A stretch of 64,000 bases of DNA, from positions 38,540,180 to 38,604,179 of the forward strand of contig OY747702.1 in assembly GCA_963556495.2 (NCBI GenBank). Direction: 5' to 3'. The position numbers were made by a program, and so were the translations under genes. Of the stretch, positions 1-12,200 are shown piece after piece. Source of the DNA: Valencia hispanica (Eukaryota; Chordata; Actinopteri; Cyprinodontiformes; Valenciidae). Under the pieces are notes generated by a model. It saw nothing but the letters and a program-made list of their open reading frames with translations. It did no database searches and was not told the origin of the DNA. How positions within the stretch are numbered: the stretch's first letter is position 1; every line of letters starts with the position of its first letter.

Positions 1-899
1 TGAGTTATAGATGGAGTAAACGCACTACTGTTGCACGTCATTTTTCCTCTGTGTGAGAAGAACAAAGACACAAGGTTAAAGACCGTCCTTTATTCAGGAT
101 AGACCAACACAAGGTAGTGCATAACTATGAAGTAAAGATGAAAAAGACATATCTGTTACAATTATATTACAAATAATATAGCAAAATAAAGAAACTAAAA
201 AAATATATTTTATCTTTTTACACTGCATTTTTTTTATCTAGAACTTTAAAAATTACAACTTTCAAAAAAACAGGAAGGTCATCTAAAGTTAGGAATCATA
301 ATAAATATCTTATTTGAACTCCTGTCAGTTTGTTTTTTCTCACACATGTAAAATCCCAATTATTAAATAATTTCCTTTAGATATAAAGACAGCAGTCACC
401 TTCTGAGTAGGATCTTTTTGAAGCAAATATGTCATTATTTATCTTTTTTGGTTGTTTTGGCTTATTAGAGCTAGATTTAATCAAATTTCAATCATATTTA
501 CCTGGTAGACTGTTCAAATTACATTCTAAACCATTTAGAATTTTCTTTTTTTTCAGAGCAGCCAAGGCAGTGTGAAAAGCACCAGTGATACTTGTTCCAT
601 GGTTTGGGAAGCATGGGCCTATCATATTGTCAGATTCTCAAAATTGGGGTCTGTACTCCTGTAATGATGAGAGTTATGCTATGAACGTGCCTCCGTCAGC
701 CCTACTTTGAAAGAGTGAAACCGGAACATTAAAGAGATCCTTTTCATATCAAAGACCTGATTCAGCGAAAAGCAACTGTTAGTCCCATCAGAGGGGGATC
801 TTTGATAACGGGATCTGTGGCAGGAAAACAGAAACTCAGAAAAGATAAAAACGCAGCTGATTTCATATATTTCGATTGAAATCTTTTTTTCCTCTTCAC
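1..899. other. AT-rich sequence without a recognisable gene
   Basis: Unique-looking AT-rich DNA with long A and T runs. No open frame of convincing codon structure and no repeat family I recognise. A minus-strand AATAAA lies near position 90 inside a segment that could be an old repeat tail or a 3' UTR end, but nothing else supports either reading. Confidence 0.4.
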
Positions 900-964
900 A
901 CAGCCGATGTGTGATAGCTCTGCCAGACTCTGCTCGAGCTTCTGGACAGATGAGAACTCCAGAT
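900..964 (-). CDS. candidate coding exon of an unknown host gene
   Basis: On the minus strand a long pyrimidine tract ending in CTGTCTCAG (about 1010 down to 965) precedes 65 bases that read without a stop as a hydrophilic, helix-like peptide, DLEFSSVQKLEQSLAELSH and a few more residues. A possible GTGAAG donor follows at 899. The acceptor is strong by eye; the donor is only fair. I do not recognise the protein and see no partner exon nearby, so it could be one internal exon of a gene with long introns or a chance reading. Confidence 0.28.
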
Positions 965-1530
965 CTGAGACAGAGAGAAGCAGATAGACAACAAGAGGAA
1001 GAGGATACGGGGGGGTTGACAAGACTTATAATGCTTATGCCAGCAGGTTAAAAATGATTATCTTGCTGTCTGGTTGCGACGGTGTGTATGGAGGCCTGAC
1101 AGCAGCCAGCGGCTCTGCTCATTAATAAGAAGGAATAACTGTGTGTGTTTCAGAGTTGAGACTGTACTGTTGTCAACCCAGTCCTGACACTCCTTTACCA
1201 TTCGACTGCAAGGAAAGCAGCAGTCTCTAAACTTCTGTTTTATTTTATTATATTGTCACATTTTGTTGCAATGCATCAGGCTGTAGTTTTTTTTCAAATA
1301 ACAGATTATGAACTGCACAAAGACATCCAGTATTAAATTGGAAACTAAAAATAAAATAAGATTGTGTTGTTTTAACCGAGAAGGGATTGCTTTTAGTTTT
1401 CCTTTTATCCATCCATACTGTGGCTTTCTTTTATCAAACAGGGGAGAATAGGTGTGCTATGAATTTAATGCATTAGTTTAGATGTGATCAGGAAAAAAAA
1501 ACATTCAAATCATATCTTTATTTTTCTTTA
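965..1530. other. non-coding stretch, locally complex around 1020-1215
   Basis: No gene seen. The part around 1020-1215 is less AT-biased and not repetitive by eye, with a TTAATAAG-type motif, and could be conserved regulatory sequence. The remainder is AT-rich with homopolymer runs. Confidence 0.3.
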
Positions 1531-2408
1531 CAGTGCTTTGAAAAAAGGTGTTGATCTTTTACATTTTTTTTATATTTTGCTGTTTTTTTCACACATTTCA
1601 GAGGATAAAACAACAGATTGTAATAAAATAAAGCAGTTTTTCAGATGAAAACTTTATTTATTCAGCAAAAGAATTAACTGTGATAAACCACATTTTTTGG
1701 AAGGCTGGGATCAATTTCACTTGCCAAACCCAGGCCTGATAACTGTCTGACAACATGAAGTAGGCCAAACAATCTAAAAAAAACACAAATGATGCCCCAG
1801 ATTAAAGCATTCACTCTAGAAATTGTTAGAAAGTCATTTCTGGATCTTGTAGAAAACTAACAGTATTTTAGAAAAAGAACATCATACCGACAATCAAACA
1901 CAGTGTAATGGTTTTGGGCTGCTTAGCTGCTTCAGGACCCGAGCTTTTTTGTGGTAGTTGAAGAAGCCATTAAATTTGCTCTTTATCATAACATCCTAAA
2001 GGAGATTTTGAGATCAATCGGTTTCTGAGCTTAATATCAGGTACACTTGGGTTGTGCAGCAAGACAATAATCTAAAGTGCACCAACAAGTTCAGCTTTCA
2101 ATGGGTAAGAGAAAACTCTACATATTTAAGTTTTTGGATTGGCCTAGGCAAAATTGGAAGTAAAATCCATTTGAGATGTTGTAACTTGACCTTGATGCTG
2201 CAACACCTTCCAATGAAGCTGAAGTAAAACCATCATGCAAAGGAGAATGGTACACCAACCATTTATTAGGTTTCTAGGGCAATTACCTTTTCACATTACA
2301 TCAGGGGTGACATGGATATTAAAATTGGATTCATGATCTGAAACGTGTAGGTGACAAAAAAAGGACCATGAAGTCTTTAAGGGGAAAATACTTTTTCACA
2401 GGATTGCA
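1531..2408 (+). mobile_element. decayed Tc1/mariner transposon
   Basis: The left edge begins CAGTGCTTTGAAAAAAGG after a TA, and the right edge, read in reverse, gives a related sequence (GTGAAAAAGTATTTT), as expected of Tc1 inverted ends. Between them, broken plus-strand reading frames keep Tc1 landmarks: a GTAATGGTTTTGGGCTGC block (VMVWGC-type), a CAGCAAGACAATAATC block (second catalytic Asp region, QQDNN) and a TGGCCTAGG block (WPSQSPDLN-type). Length is about 0.9 kb against 1.3-1.6 kb for complete elements, with many stops and frameshifts. It encodes nothing functional. Confidence 0.7.
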
Positions 2409-5099
2409 TATTAGCCATATTAATGTCTATTCCTCATTATTTACATTGGAGAGACTGGTTGTATAAAGCAGTGTTGCAAAAGCCTGTTAATCATCCATCA
2501 TTGAAATAAGGTTTGCTGAAGCAGGGAACCATCTAAAACATCCATGGCAATGTGCCTTAAGGAGCAGGGTTGAAAAACACTGGAATAAAGCATGACGGGG
2601 CTCCTAAATCTGTGTCAATACTTTTAACCTAAATAATACAGGAAGTTTAAGCAAAAGGAAAAAAATATATCCTTGGCTATTACTGTACAAGATAGAGGAT
2701 AAAGTAGAAAACCTTTAGCTTCAGAAATGGGAAATGTTTTAGACAGCAGTGCCTCAGCATTTCTCACAAAGATGGCTGCGGTACTTAAGACAATGTTACT
2801 GCATGAATCTGGAATGTATGTGTAATTAGTTGCTGACCACTTAAAGAGTACATTAAATACCACAAGATCGTGACCCGCATGAGAGGAAATTTAAACAGTC
2901 TGTGGCTGCAAATCTTTCAGGAGTAAATGTCTTCTGGAGAGAAAGGTTTTCAAGATAGATATTTTTTTAATACATAATGATAAGTGGATACTAAGTCTTC
3001 CAAAGCATGTATGTGTGGAATTGTAACAAAATCCAGTCAGACAAATCTTCTTGGAAGCCAAAACATTTCAGGAGTTGATCAGAGATGTACAAATTCAGAG
3101 ATTGGTGAGCAGCACTTCAGAACAATTTGACACACTCAGCTGTAAGTGTGCTACATTGTGTTGACCCGTGCCATTTTGCACAATACTGCCCTGGACAGTT
3201 GGGTTTATTCTGATGCTTTGCAGTTTGATAAATTTATGTGGGTCTGCAGTCTATCAGCTAGACAGAACCTTATCCGGGACTTTTAACATTGATCCAATCC
3301 ATGAATTCCCCAAACTGGATAAGAGATTTTGAACCGCTGGAGTCTATCCTACAGTGGAAAAAGGCTAGAGTTTGTGCTTAAAATACAGGCTCATCCACGG
3401 ATACGTGGTTTGATACCCTGTAAAAGTGACCCCGTAACCCCTTGGGGGACACAAGTGAAGTGGAAAATTGAATTCCCATTATCACTTTAGCAGCTTCTTG
3501 GGAATACAAATCTCGTAAATGTTTCCATGACCAGAGATTCCGAGAAGTTTCTTCAGTTTCTCCAGTCCACATATTTAAAAACTGAAGAAATCTAATCTGC
3601 TGAAGAAATCCACATTTTATATATGTTCAACCATTATTACTCTGGTAGGTCAGTCTTGTTTGACTTTAGTCTAACTTATATCTCTGTTTTAATAAGTGCT
3701 CCACAAATATTAATGCTTCATATCCTAAAATACATCTGCATATTTACATCCATGCCTTTAGCTATCAGATTTAAAGGGAATAAAACTGTTCTTAGTCTAA
3801 TTAAAAGTAATAAAGTGCAAGTCTCCTGATGGCAAACTGCGAATGCCAGAAAAAAAAAAGTCTACCCTACAGTCTTTCAGCTTAATTACTTTCACAAGGC
3901 ATTTACCAAATATTTAGACTTCGTTTCAATTAAAACCAGAATGTTCCTGTTTTCAGTTTTCCTCAGCTGATCTAAAACGGTTGAATTTATTTTTCTGAGA
4001 GGACATCAAGGTTTCAACTGGTTGCCGGGCAGACAGCACTCAGGGTTTCAAGTGAATAGCTAATCATCCAACTATAAAGGTCTGAGTAACCTTTCTAACA
4101 CAATTTCACAAAAGACTGCTCTGTTTGTTCTGCTCGCAGAAATAAAGCTAATTACAAAAAGCAGCCCAAACGTCTTGACCTTTCCCTCTGGGTAATTACA
4201 GCCTCTCATTGCTTTCCTTTGTGTTTTTTCACCTTTTCCTTTCACCCAGTGCATTCATCTTCATGGCAGCCTCATCCTTCGGTGCTCCGGCTTCTCCGGA
4301 CAGTCGAATGAAAAAAGACAAATCTAAACTATAAGCTGCCATTTATCCAGATGAACCACATGCTAGCCCCATTTCACTCAGCCTACATGAAGGTGACACA
4401 CTGCACAGTAAAGCTGTCGCTCTGACCCTATTGCATGAAACATCAATTTGCAGCTGTTCATATTTTAGTTGAATACAAACAAGCTGACTTCAGATGTACA
4501 GCCATATTTAATTTCCTCTGGGAATATTAACCTGCTTTTACTCAATGTAAACAAAAGTTTTCCTAAGAAGCAGCCTGTTTCGGTGTTATGTTGAACACTT
4601 TTCCCAGACTTGTTTTCATTTTAAATGTTTGACATCTGTAGGGTTTTATCAAAAAAATCTGATTTGCTATAAGACTGATGGGGCATACAGTGTTTACCCT
4701 GCACATTTCTCTGCATTAACCAATCATCTGTTATTCATTCTGCAGTGCTGTTCATAAGTCCTGTTCCACGCTTCATTTATGTTTTCCTTCCATGCATGAA
4801 GTAAATAAACTGTAATAATGAAGAATAAAAAAATAGATTAAAAATAAACACATTCATAATTTAATCCAATTTAAACTAACCATTTAATTAGCCAATTACT
4901 TTATTGATTTACTTTTTCTTTTCTTTATTTCTTTCTATATTTCTTTCATTATTTTTAGATTTTTACTTTTTTCTATATTATGAATACACGGATTACCATT
5001 TATTTCATTATTTATTTTTCATAATTTATGGGTATACTTTTTGCTCTATAGTTACTCTCCTGTTTAACGTTTTCATATTCACCTTATTTTTAACAGTAT
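2409..5099. other. unique AT-rich sequence, no gene; possible conserved patch 4030-4290
   Basis: No coding region or repeat family recognised across 2.7 kb. Short open frames here have no homologue I know and show AT-driven composition. The segment 4030-4290 stands out as more balanced, with two TAATTACA homeodomain-type motifs (near 4149 and 4193). The stretch 4800-5090 is extremely T-rich, and the plus-strand frame there (4904-5104) is a composition artefact. Confidence 0.4.
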
Positions 5100-5205
5100 C
5101 TTGACCAAGGACACAAAGATGGACCGACAGAGCGAGGACATAAACCGGCAACCCTCTAGTTAGGACGAACTCCTGCCCCCTGAGCCACTGCCGCTCACGA
5201 AATGT
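5100..5205 (-). mobile_element. tRNA-derived SINE head, truncated
   Basis: Read on the minus strand this segment has the order typical of a fish tRNA-derived SINE: GGCAGTGGCTCAGGGGGCAG (polymerase III A-box-like TGGCTCAGG), then GAGGGTTGCCGGTTTATG (degenerate B box, GGTTCRANNCC type), then a conserved-looking CTGTCGGTCCATCTTTGTG and GTCCTTGGTCAAG block. The body and 3' tail are replaced by T-rich sequence on the left. The B box is damaged, so it is probably not transcribed. Confidence 0.6.
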
Positions 5206-8200
5206 ATTCATGGCACATTTAATTGTCCACCCTTAAAATCTGCCAAGGATATGAATTATTTTCTGGTTTAACTGTAAATAAAAAACTAAATTAGATGAGC
5301 TTTAGGTTGAGGCACCACTGCTGCCTCCATTTATTACATCACAGATATTTACATACACAATTTAAAAATCAACTTTTTTTTTCTGTCTGACACTAAAACA
5401 GACTAAACTTGTCTTGATTTAGGTCAGTTGTGATTACCAAAATTATTTCAATTTGCTAAATGTTATAATACTGAGAGTGTTTCATTTTTTATTATTGTCA
5501 GATTTCATGTAACATTCCCTAGAGCTGTGGGCTGGTTTGTTTCCTCCCTTCTCTCGCTTAAGGGTGTAACTGGCAGGTGTGCTCCCACAGCTGAAGCTCA
5601 TCAAGTCCAATCAGGAGGAGCTTAAGAAGAATTGATTTCCATATACCATGAAATGGGAGAAATGCCATTAAAAATGAATAGCCTTAAACACTTCCTTGTA
5701 TATTGGGTTAATGTTCAATGTCATCCAGCAATATCATCAGCAATCAGTACCTTACTAAGACATTACACCATAGCTCTGTGTTAAGAATTCTGTTCCTGTG
5801 TGCATTCGTTAACTGTGATCTTGCTTTTTATGTTACTTATGACTTACTTGATAAGTGTCCTTTTATTCAGTGTTTGTACGAGAGATGTTTCACTGTGAAT
5901 TATAACACACTACCAAGCTTCAGTCAGCACTTTCAAGGTCTTTTGGTTTTATTTGGGGTCGATTAAAAGCACTTTTTGCATCATGACTTGTTCATCTTTG
6001 GAACACAACCGATCTCCTTTCTCAATATGATGATTGGCATTACTATGGCATGTGTGTTAATGTGTATGATTGTTTGAACAGATAAATTTGGCATCTTAAG
6101 AGAAACTGGAAAATACCATTCATGTAGAGGTTCGCGATTTGGTTTCTGATATCTTGGGTGATTTCTGTAGTTTTTTTTCAATTATGTCAAATAAAGAAGC
6201 AGTATGTTTAAAGTTTTGACTTAAAATACATTCAAAGATGTGCCTACATTTAAATCAAAAGTGAAAAGTACATCCCAAACGCTTACAAAGTAATGTCATT
6301 CTCATCTGGGCTTTCCCAAATTGTTCAAAATCATAGTATTCTTACCCCTCCTTTCCACTGGACGCGTAAGCAGCACGTTACAGGAGCAGCACATCATACA
6401 CAGCTGATAGCCACCGCTGTAGTCAATAGAACCCTTTCCACCAGAGGCGAAAGCAGAACGAGTTTGCCGCGCCTCAGAAGCGTCATGTCGTGGCACTTTT
6501 CTAAATATACGCGGAAGTCCTATTTTGTACGCAGTACGCCTCTGAAACACGTAAATTTCTACATTTTGGATAGGGGAAGACAGGAAATATACGGCTCGGC
6601 ACCGGAAATTTTCTAAATAAAAGAAACGTGCTGCTTTGCGGTTGCTTTACTTAAAAAAAGGTCACTACCTGTGTCTAGGTCATCTGCAAACCAAGTAGAA
6701 CATCAGATTTCTTTTATCTCAATAGATGTTATCAAAAGGTAATCATAAAAGGAATTGACCTTTGCAACATGATTAGCATTCAAGTGTCATTGTTTGGAGA
6801 AAATTGGCTCAATTATATACTACTAGAAGTAGTACTAGAAGAGCACTTGGAGAGCACAGACCTCCGCCAAGGCAGCTCAGTCCTAGTCAAGACAGCAGTC
6901 TTTGCACTCAGAACAAAAGTAAAACTATTGATTTAATCAGTGCTGTAGTTTAGTTTATTCTAGTAGTATTTTCTGATTTGTTTCCTCCCAGACAATCATC
7001 AGTCAAAATGTTAAATCAGTCATTGATTAGTCAGTGATTTTAATCCTGCCCTGGTTTATGAAGCAGCTCCTTCTATTCTGTATTTATGAAGATGCCTACA
7101 TTATCACTTCTTGTGTAGATAATAGTCTAATGAAAAATAAGACAGAGAACTGCTTTAATTAGTTAGAATTTATGGATTTCAAGTATTTATATTTACATCA
7201 ATCTTCAAACCCCCATGTTGTGTTTCTGATGTCTGTTACTCAGTCTAGGCCCCGTCTCCTTTGTATTACAGCCCTCCTTTTATTTTAGTGTGACACCCCA
7301 AGATCATCACTGGCCCCCCTTTAAGCCCTCTTAAAAAACTTTCTAGATACACCCCTGCTCACCAGTCTAAATGAAGTATTTTTAGGCTTATATAAACATT
7401 ATTATTCAAGCATTATTGCCTATAATCATTTTGAATAAGACGTACGGAATTAGACTCACTTTAGGGTTAAACACAGCGGTTCTGACCCTCATTAACAAAT
7501 ACTGTTATTAATTAAAAGTCTTAGAAAAGTCTCTGTTTTGGAACTTTGTGCAGAAACTTCGGGTGCTGCTAAAAGCAAGCAGCCAGTTACGGGCCGGGAG
7601 AAAGCTTGCAATGAGCTGCAATGTGGGGCGATCAGGAGCTGAAGTGGGACACAGATCAATGGGGAGACGCAGACCAACGCAAGTCGGTCCAAAATGTCCA
7701 AAGATTTTGTCCGACTGACGTGTTTTCATAAAAACATTGCTGTGAATCTGCTTAATGTTCATATGATTTGAAGAAATAAAGTATATAAATTGTTTGTTTA
7801 CAGGTTTTATGTGTTGGCCCAGAGTTTTGCCGCCCACTGCCAGCTGCCACAGCTACAGAATTGTCCCTCTTATTTCTGTCAAAAATCGTCTTATGTTCAT
7901 TTTCTGTCAGGACCGCTCTAGATGTTATAGCTCTCTGATACCGTCGTGCCTCTGTTGCATTGACAGAAGCCAGGAAATTACAAAACTACCTTCTACATTA
8001 ATGTCATAGGGCGGCTCAGTTAATGTAAACTTCCTTCTGGGGTGAAAAAAACCATTCGGAGCTTGATGAGAAATGTTCGGGGCTAGAGCCGGGAATGCCC
8101 AGGCCAGGCGATTTAATACCTTTTAAGCATTCCTCAGAAGAAACAACGATTCTAAAACAAACATTTTCAATCATTTTAAAAATAATAACCAAGAGGGCAG

Positions 8201-8389
8201 AGTTAACTTTATTGTGGGTTCTGTAATCCAAACAGACTCAAATATATACATACATATACTTAAATTGTTTAGAAAGAGTAGCTGAACGTTCTATGGTGTC
8301 TTTTAACTTGTTAAGTCTATGGGCTGTTAACTCATAGTGGTTGATCATGACTGAATTCAGCTGGAAGTTTTTCATATCCGGCAAAAAAG
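5206..8389. other. no gene; contains a CpG-rich patch (6340-6610) and repeat-like segments
   Basis: Mostly AT-rich sequence. At 6340-6610 there is a sharply more CpG-rich block starting CCCCTCCTTTCCACTGG, with a second CCTTTCCACCAG phrase inside, which looks like a non-autonomous DNA transposon or MITE though I could not define inverted ends. The segment 7240-7345 has a CCCCGTCTCC...GGCCCCCC flavour typical of old MITEs, and 7500-7840 is another moderately GC-rich block of unknown nature. None carries a convincing reading frame. Confidence 0.35.
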
Positions 8390-9160
8390 GGTTTTATGAT
8401 AAAACTCAATGGATTCACCGATGTCAGAACAATTGGAATGCCCATAGAAGTAAATGGAGATCTAAGTCTTTCTGAGCCATTTCTAAAGAACTGCAGATTT
8501 CAATATCATCTGTTTGGACCACTGTTATTAAAATGTTTTCCTAGCTTGGTGAGGTCTGGAAGAAGATCCAAAATGTTACATGCTCAGATTAAATTGGTTA
8601 GGATGTTCGAGAACAACAGAGAAACTATGAAAGCTCCAGTCTGCCATAAACTGGAAACTACTAAAACACCAACGTAACTATAAAAATGGAAGCTAGTTTT
8701 ACAAAACCATGATCTGAGAGGGTATCAACTAAGAAAGAAGCCTCTGATCTAATATTAAATTTGCTGCATAAATATACTAAATGTATTCTGTATAGGTCTT
8801 GTGGTAAGATGAAACAGTTATTTTGTCACAGTGACAAAAAGTTTCTTTTGTGGAGTCAATACGAGACAGTCAAACCCAAGAACTCTGCACCAGTCATCAA
8901 GTACGTTGGTGGTAGGATCATGATGTGGGTCTTTTTAGGTGTTGGTTCATGGGAATTGGTTGGTCATAGAAGGATAAACATATGTCAAAATTATTTCACT
9001 TCATTTCAATTCAAAAGCTAGATGGTTAAAGCTTGCACACATATGCGTGTTTTAACAGGATGATCATCCAAAACACACGTTAAAACTTGTTTTGGAAAGG
9101 TTAACGCAGGCTGATATTAAGCATCTTAAGTGATGTTCCCAAACCTCTGACATTTACCTC
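8390..9160 (+). mobile_element. decayed Tc1/mariner transposon
   Basis: Plus-strand frames retain successive pieces of a Tc1 transposase. The helix-turn-helix side is at 8460-8670 (ending in AQIKLVRMF...HKLETTKTPT), the region after the first catalytic Asp is at 8840-8940 (KPKNSAPVIKYVGGRIMMWV, matching the KPKNT..VKHGGGSIMLWGC type), and the second catalytic Asp region is near 9059-9080 (GATGATCATCCAAAACACA, DDHPKHT-like). Frameshifts and stops separate them. I could not find intact inverted repeats. Confidence 0.65.
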
Positions 9161-10788
9161 TTATTAATTATGCCAAATTACACATTGCAAGATGAACAGT
9201 TCAGTCATTTAAAATTCAGAATTCATATGATATCTATTGCCTTTAATGGGTGGATGAAAAGGTTTCAGTGGAACTCCAGCTCTCAGGTTTATTTCACTTC
9301 ACTTGCAAAAAACACAATTTAACAATTTCCTGTTTCCTTTACCTCACTGCTTTTCTTAGCTCATGTCTTTTGTTGCCCTTAATCCCCATCTTTGCATCTG
9401 ATTTTAAGTTCTCTTGCATTTTTACTTCTTCTCAAACCCCCACAATTTTTTTCATAATTCAAGCTGGACCACAGAGGTTCGCACACTGCAGTTTACTTGC
9501 TCTCCATGTTTTATTATTACCATCATCACCTCAGTGTGTAGGCATCCATTAGGCAAACTCATATCCCACAATATGCAGATTCTTCCATTTGCACGGATCA
9601 TAAACTCCTGCTACATCATCACCACCTCCACTACCACCATCATCATCAGCTCCATCAGCAGCTGCCAGCAACGGCAGGCGGCGAACCCAACATCATGGGA
9701 AGTAAATTTGTGCCCCGATTCACTTCGAGTTGCGTTCATTAGTTTTCACCCGCGGCGCAGCAGTCAGTGAAAGCAACATGTGAGCATATGTGAGAAAGAG
9801 CACTGAGGTCTCGATCTATAGGATGCCAGTACACAACGACTGACTTATTGTGTTTCATGTAGTTTTATGTCAAGTTTATGTTTAATTTTGTTTTGATTTT
9901 TTAACATCCTCTTCGATTTTTATCTATTCAAAGAGGTTTATTTGTATGAACCAATTTACAATATCTGTCATCTAAAGTCAGAAGACAAACGGCCAAAATT
10001 ATCCAGTCACATAGAATCCAATTTAGTTCGTATTTTTAAGTCAATCTTAGATTCAAATTCACATACTGAACATACAGTCTAAATCAGGTATTTTACGTTG
10101 AAATACATTCTGTCTTAACTGGTCATAAAATATCAATTAGTAAAAAGAATAACTTGGACAATTTGAACTTATCCACTGCTTGATGTTATGTATGTTAGAC
10201 TAATTATAGGGTGACACAGAATGATAAAGTTGAGTGTCATCAACATAGACATCAAAATAAATGTTATACTGTGTCGACATTGAACGGATTCAGTTAGACA
10301 CAGTTTAGTTTAATCATGGCTAAAAGGTTGAGAAATGTTGTCTAATTTAACTGTATGTCAGAACTCCTGCTGTAGCCTTCGGGATAGCTGAGGGGCTTTA
10401 CAGATTATTTTGGGGCAAGCTGATGTTGCCAATAGTCCAACCTTGAAGTTTCTGCATCACATATCCTGCAAAGATAGGATATTTCTGAACATTTGACTTG
10501 TTCTGAAGGGTGTAAATTATCTTCTGGATGGTTTGTTTCTTGCAGCTCTACTACCCCTGTGAGAATTTATTTTAAATTCTAAAAACTGCAATCAGTCAGT
10601 ATGCTGGTTACAGTAAGTAAAATACTGACAGCTCATAATTGCTTCTCACAATCCCCCTTAAGCAAAGAATACAATTTCCATCTAACACATTTTCTAAGAA
10701 TGAAACTAAGTCTTATTGGATGGTATAATTATGGTTGTTGGATGTAACTGGTGCACAGACTCACCATTAATCCAAACTTTGAGCTGAA
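9161..10788. other. no gene; trinucleotide-rich patch at 9605-9680
   Basis: Unique-looking sequence. At 9605-9680 imperfect CAT/CAC/CAG triplets run through CATCATCACCACCTCC and CAGCAGCTGCCAGCAACG, which produces two overlapping plus-strand open frames (9250-9552 and 9414-9770) that I do not believe are genes. The rest is AT-rich with no recognisable elements. Confidence 0.4.
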
Positions 10789-12200
10789 ACCAGTTCAGTT
10801 TATTTATATAGCGCTGCTTCACAACAGATGACATCTCAAGGTACTTTACAAAAAAAGTATTTTTAATACAATCATACGAACATTCCAGTCAGTTTAAACT
10901 TTTTCTATTTCAGGAATCCCAGCAGATTACATTGAGTCATTGACTTGAGGTTTTGGCCCGTTCATGCAGACTCCAACCACAACAATCCTTCAGCAATCCC
11001 TCATAACTCCCCTTTAACAGGAAGAAACCTCCAGCAGAACCTGGCTCAGAATGAGCGGCCGTCTGCCACAACCGTCTAGGGCTTCGAGAAGACAGAGCAG
11101 AAACAAAAGAAGAACAAAAAGAACTGATGTAAGAGTACGTTCTATATTAAAGAAAGTAAAAAGTTGATAACAGGACACAGAGGAGGTTCAGTTACTGGGA
11201 GCATCCTCCCTGTCGACCTTCCCGCGTCCAACAGGGAATTGCAGCTAAGCAGGATCCTATACCAGGTGTAGCTTCTATGGAGAGAAAAACACTGAAACAA
11301 ACCTCCTCTCTCCTTCCCTTCCACCAGCCCTACCGCAGCAGTTGTGCACGCGCATCACCTGTGGTGAAACAGCGAGTCAAAGAAGTAAGCAGCAAATCCA
11401 TTGAGCACCACCCGATTGTATTTTTGCTATGGACATTTCGGACGTGAGCAACTTCTGCATGACTAATGCTTTCTCACAATATGGAGACTGTAAACAGGAA
11501 GTCTGTGTGCGCGGCCCCATGTTCACATGTTTGCACGATCCGCATGCAAGTTGATTGACATCCGACAATGCGGAAACTCTAATTCTATTGGTTAAAAACA
11601 TTTGGCACTCAGTGTGAAATGCATAGGGGTCTACGGGAGAAAGGTGGGATTAAGAAAAATAAGTGTTGTGGAGCACTAGCCTTTTATCATAGTATTCAGC
11701 CCGACTATCATTTTAAAGATTTATAAAACTTTAATACATAAATATATCCTCTAGACTGCAGGTTTATCAGTCGAAATAACAGCAAAAAATACAAACAGAA
11801 AAACAAAAAAAACCCCAGAAAAAACAAAATTGGAGACTAGTAGAAGAGAAAAGTAGCAGATTGAAGAAAAGTGGTCAGTCTGTCCTCCAACAGCCTATTC
11901 CTATGGCAGCATAACTACAGAGATAGCTCAGGATGACCTAAGCCACTTGAACTTGGAGCTTTATTAAAAAGGAAAGTTTCAAGCCTTGTCTTAAAAGTAA
12001 AGTGTCTGCCACACTGACTAAACCTGGGAGTTGGTTCCACAGGAGAAGAGCCTGATCACTAAAAGATTTGCCTCCCATTCTACCACAAGCTTCACCTGTC
12101 TCCTGTGAGATGTTGGCAGAAATAAAAATGGTCTGTTTTTTAATGTCAATTTTTTTAACTAAAGACAAATGCATGGCTCTGTTTGTGATTCTGGGTTCCA
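10789..12200 (-). mobile_element. L2-type LINE 3' fragment, interrupted
   Basis: The left edge (TTTATTTATATAGCGCTGCTTCACAACAGATG) is the reversed L2-style 3' tail. The 3' UTR and the end of the reverse transcriptase frame follow on the minus strand (relic reading GGKSFSDQALLLWNQLP then a shifted LKLSFLIKL near 11940-12110). It aligns by eye with 61663-62440, including a shared AAGTAAAAAGTTGATAACA block. About 450 bases at roughly 11300-11750 have no counterpart in the other copy and look like a later insertion. The fragment is 5'-truncated and dead. Confidence 0.75.
11300..11750. mobile_element. unclassified insertion inside the L2 fragment
   Basis: Relative to the other L2 3' end in this window, sequence from about 11300 to 11750 is extra; flanking L2 sequence resumes at GTCGAAATAACAG (about 11771). 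It contains CpG-bearing blocks (GTGCACGCGCATCACC, GTGCGCGGCCCCATG) and the phrase GTCTACGGGAGAAAGG. I could not identify inverted ends or target duplications, so this may be a MITE or a replacement during decay. Confidence 0.4.

Noticed and set aside
1020..1215. Promoter or first exon of a gene containing the 900-964 exon
   Set aside because: No TATA, CpG island or ATG-containing frame on the minus strand supports it.
4904..5104. Hydrophobic 66-residue frame (Phe/Leu/Tyr rich)
   Set aside because: Translation of a T-rich tract; it looks like membrane segments only because TTT/TTA codons dominate.
5100..5205. Functional tRNA gene
   Set aside because: The A and B boxes are recognisable but the arms do not pair into a cloverleaf and the B box is degenerate; it fits a SINE head better.
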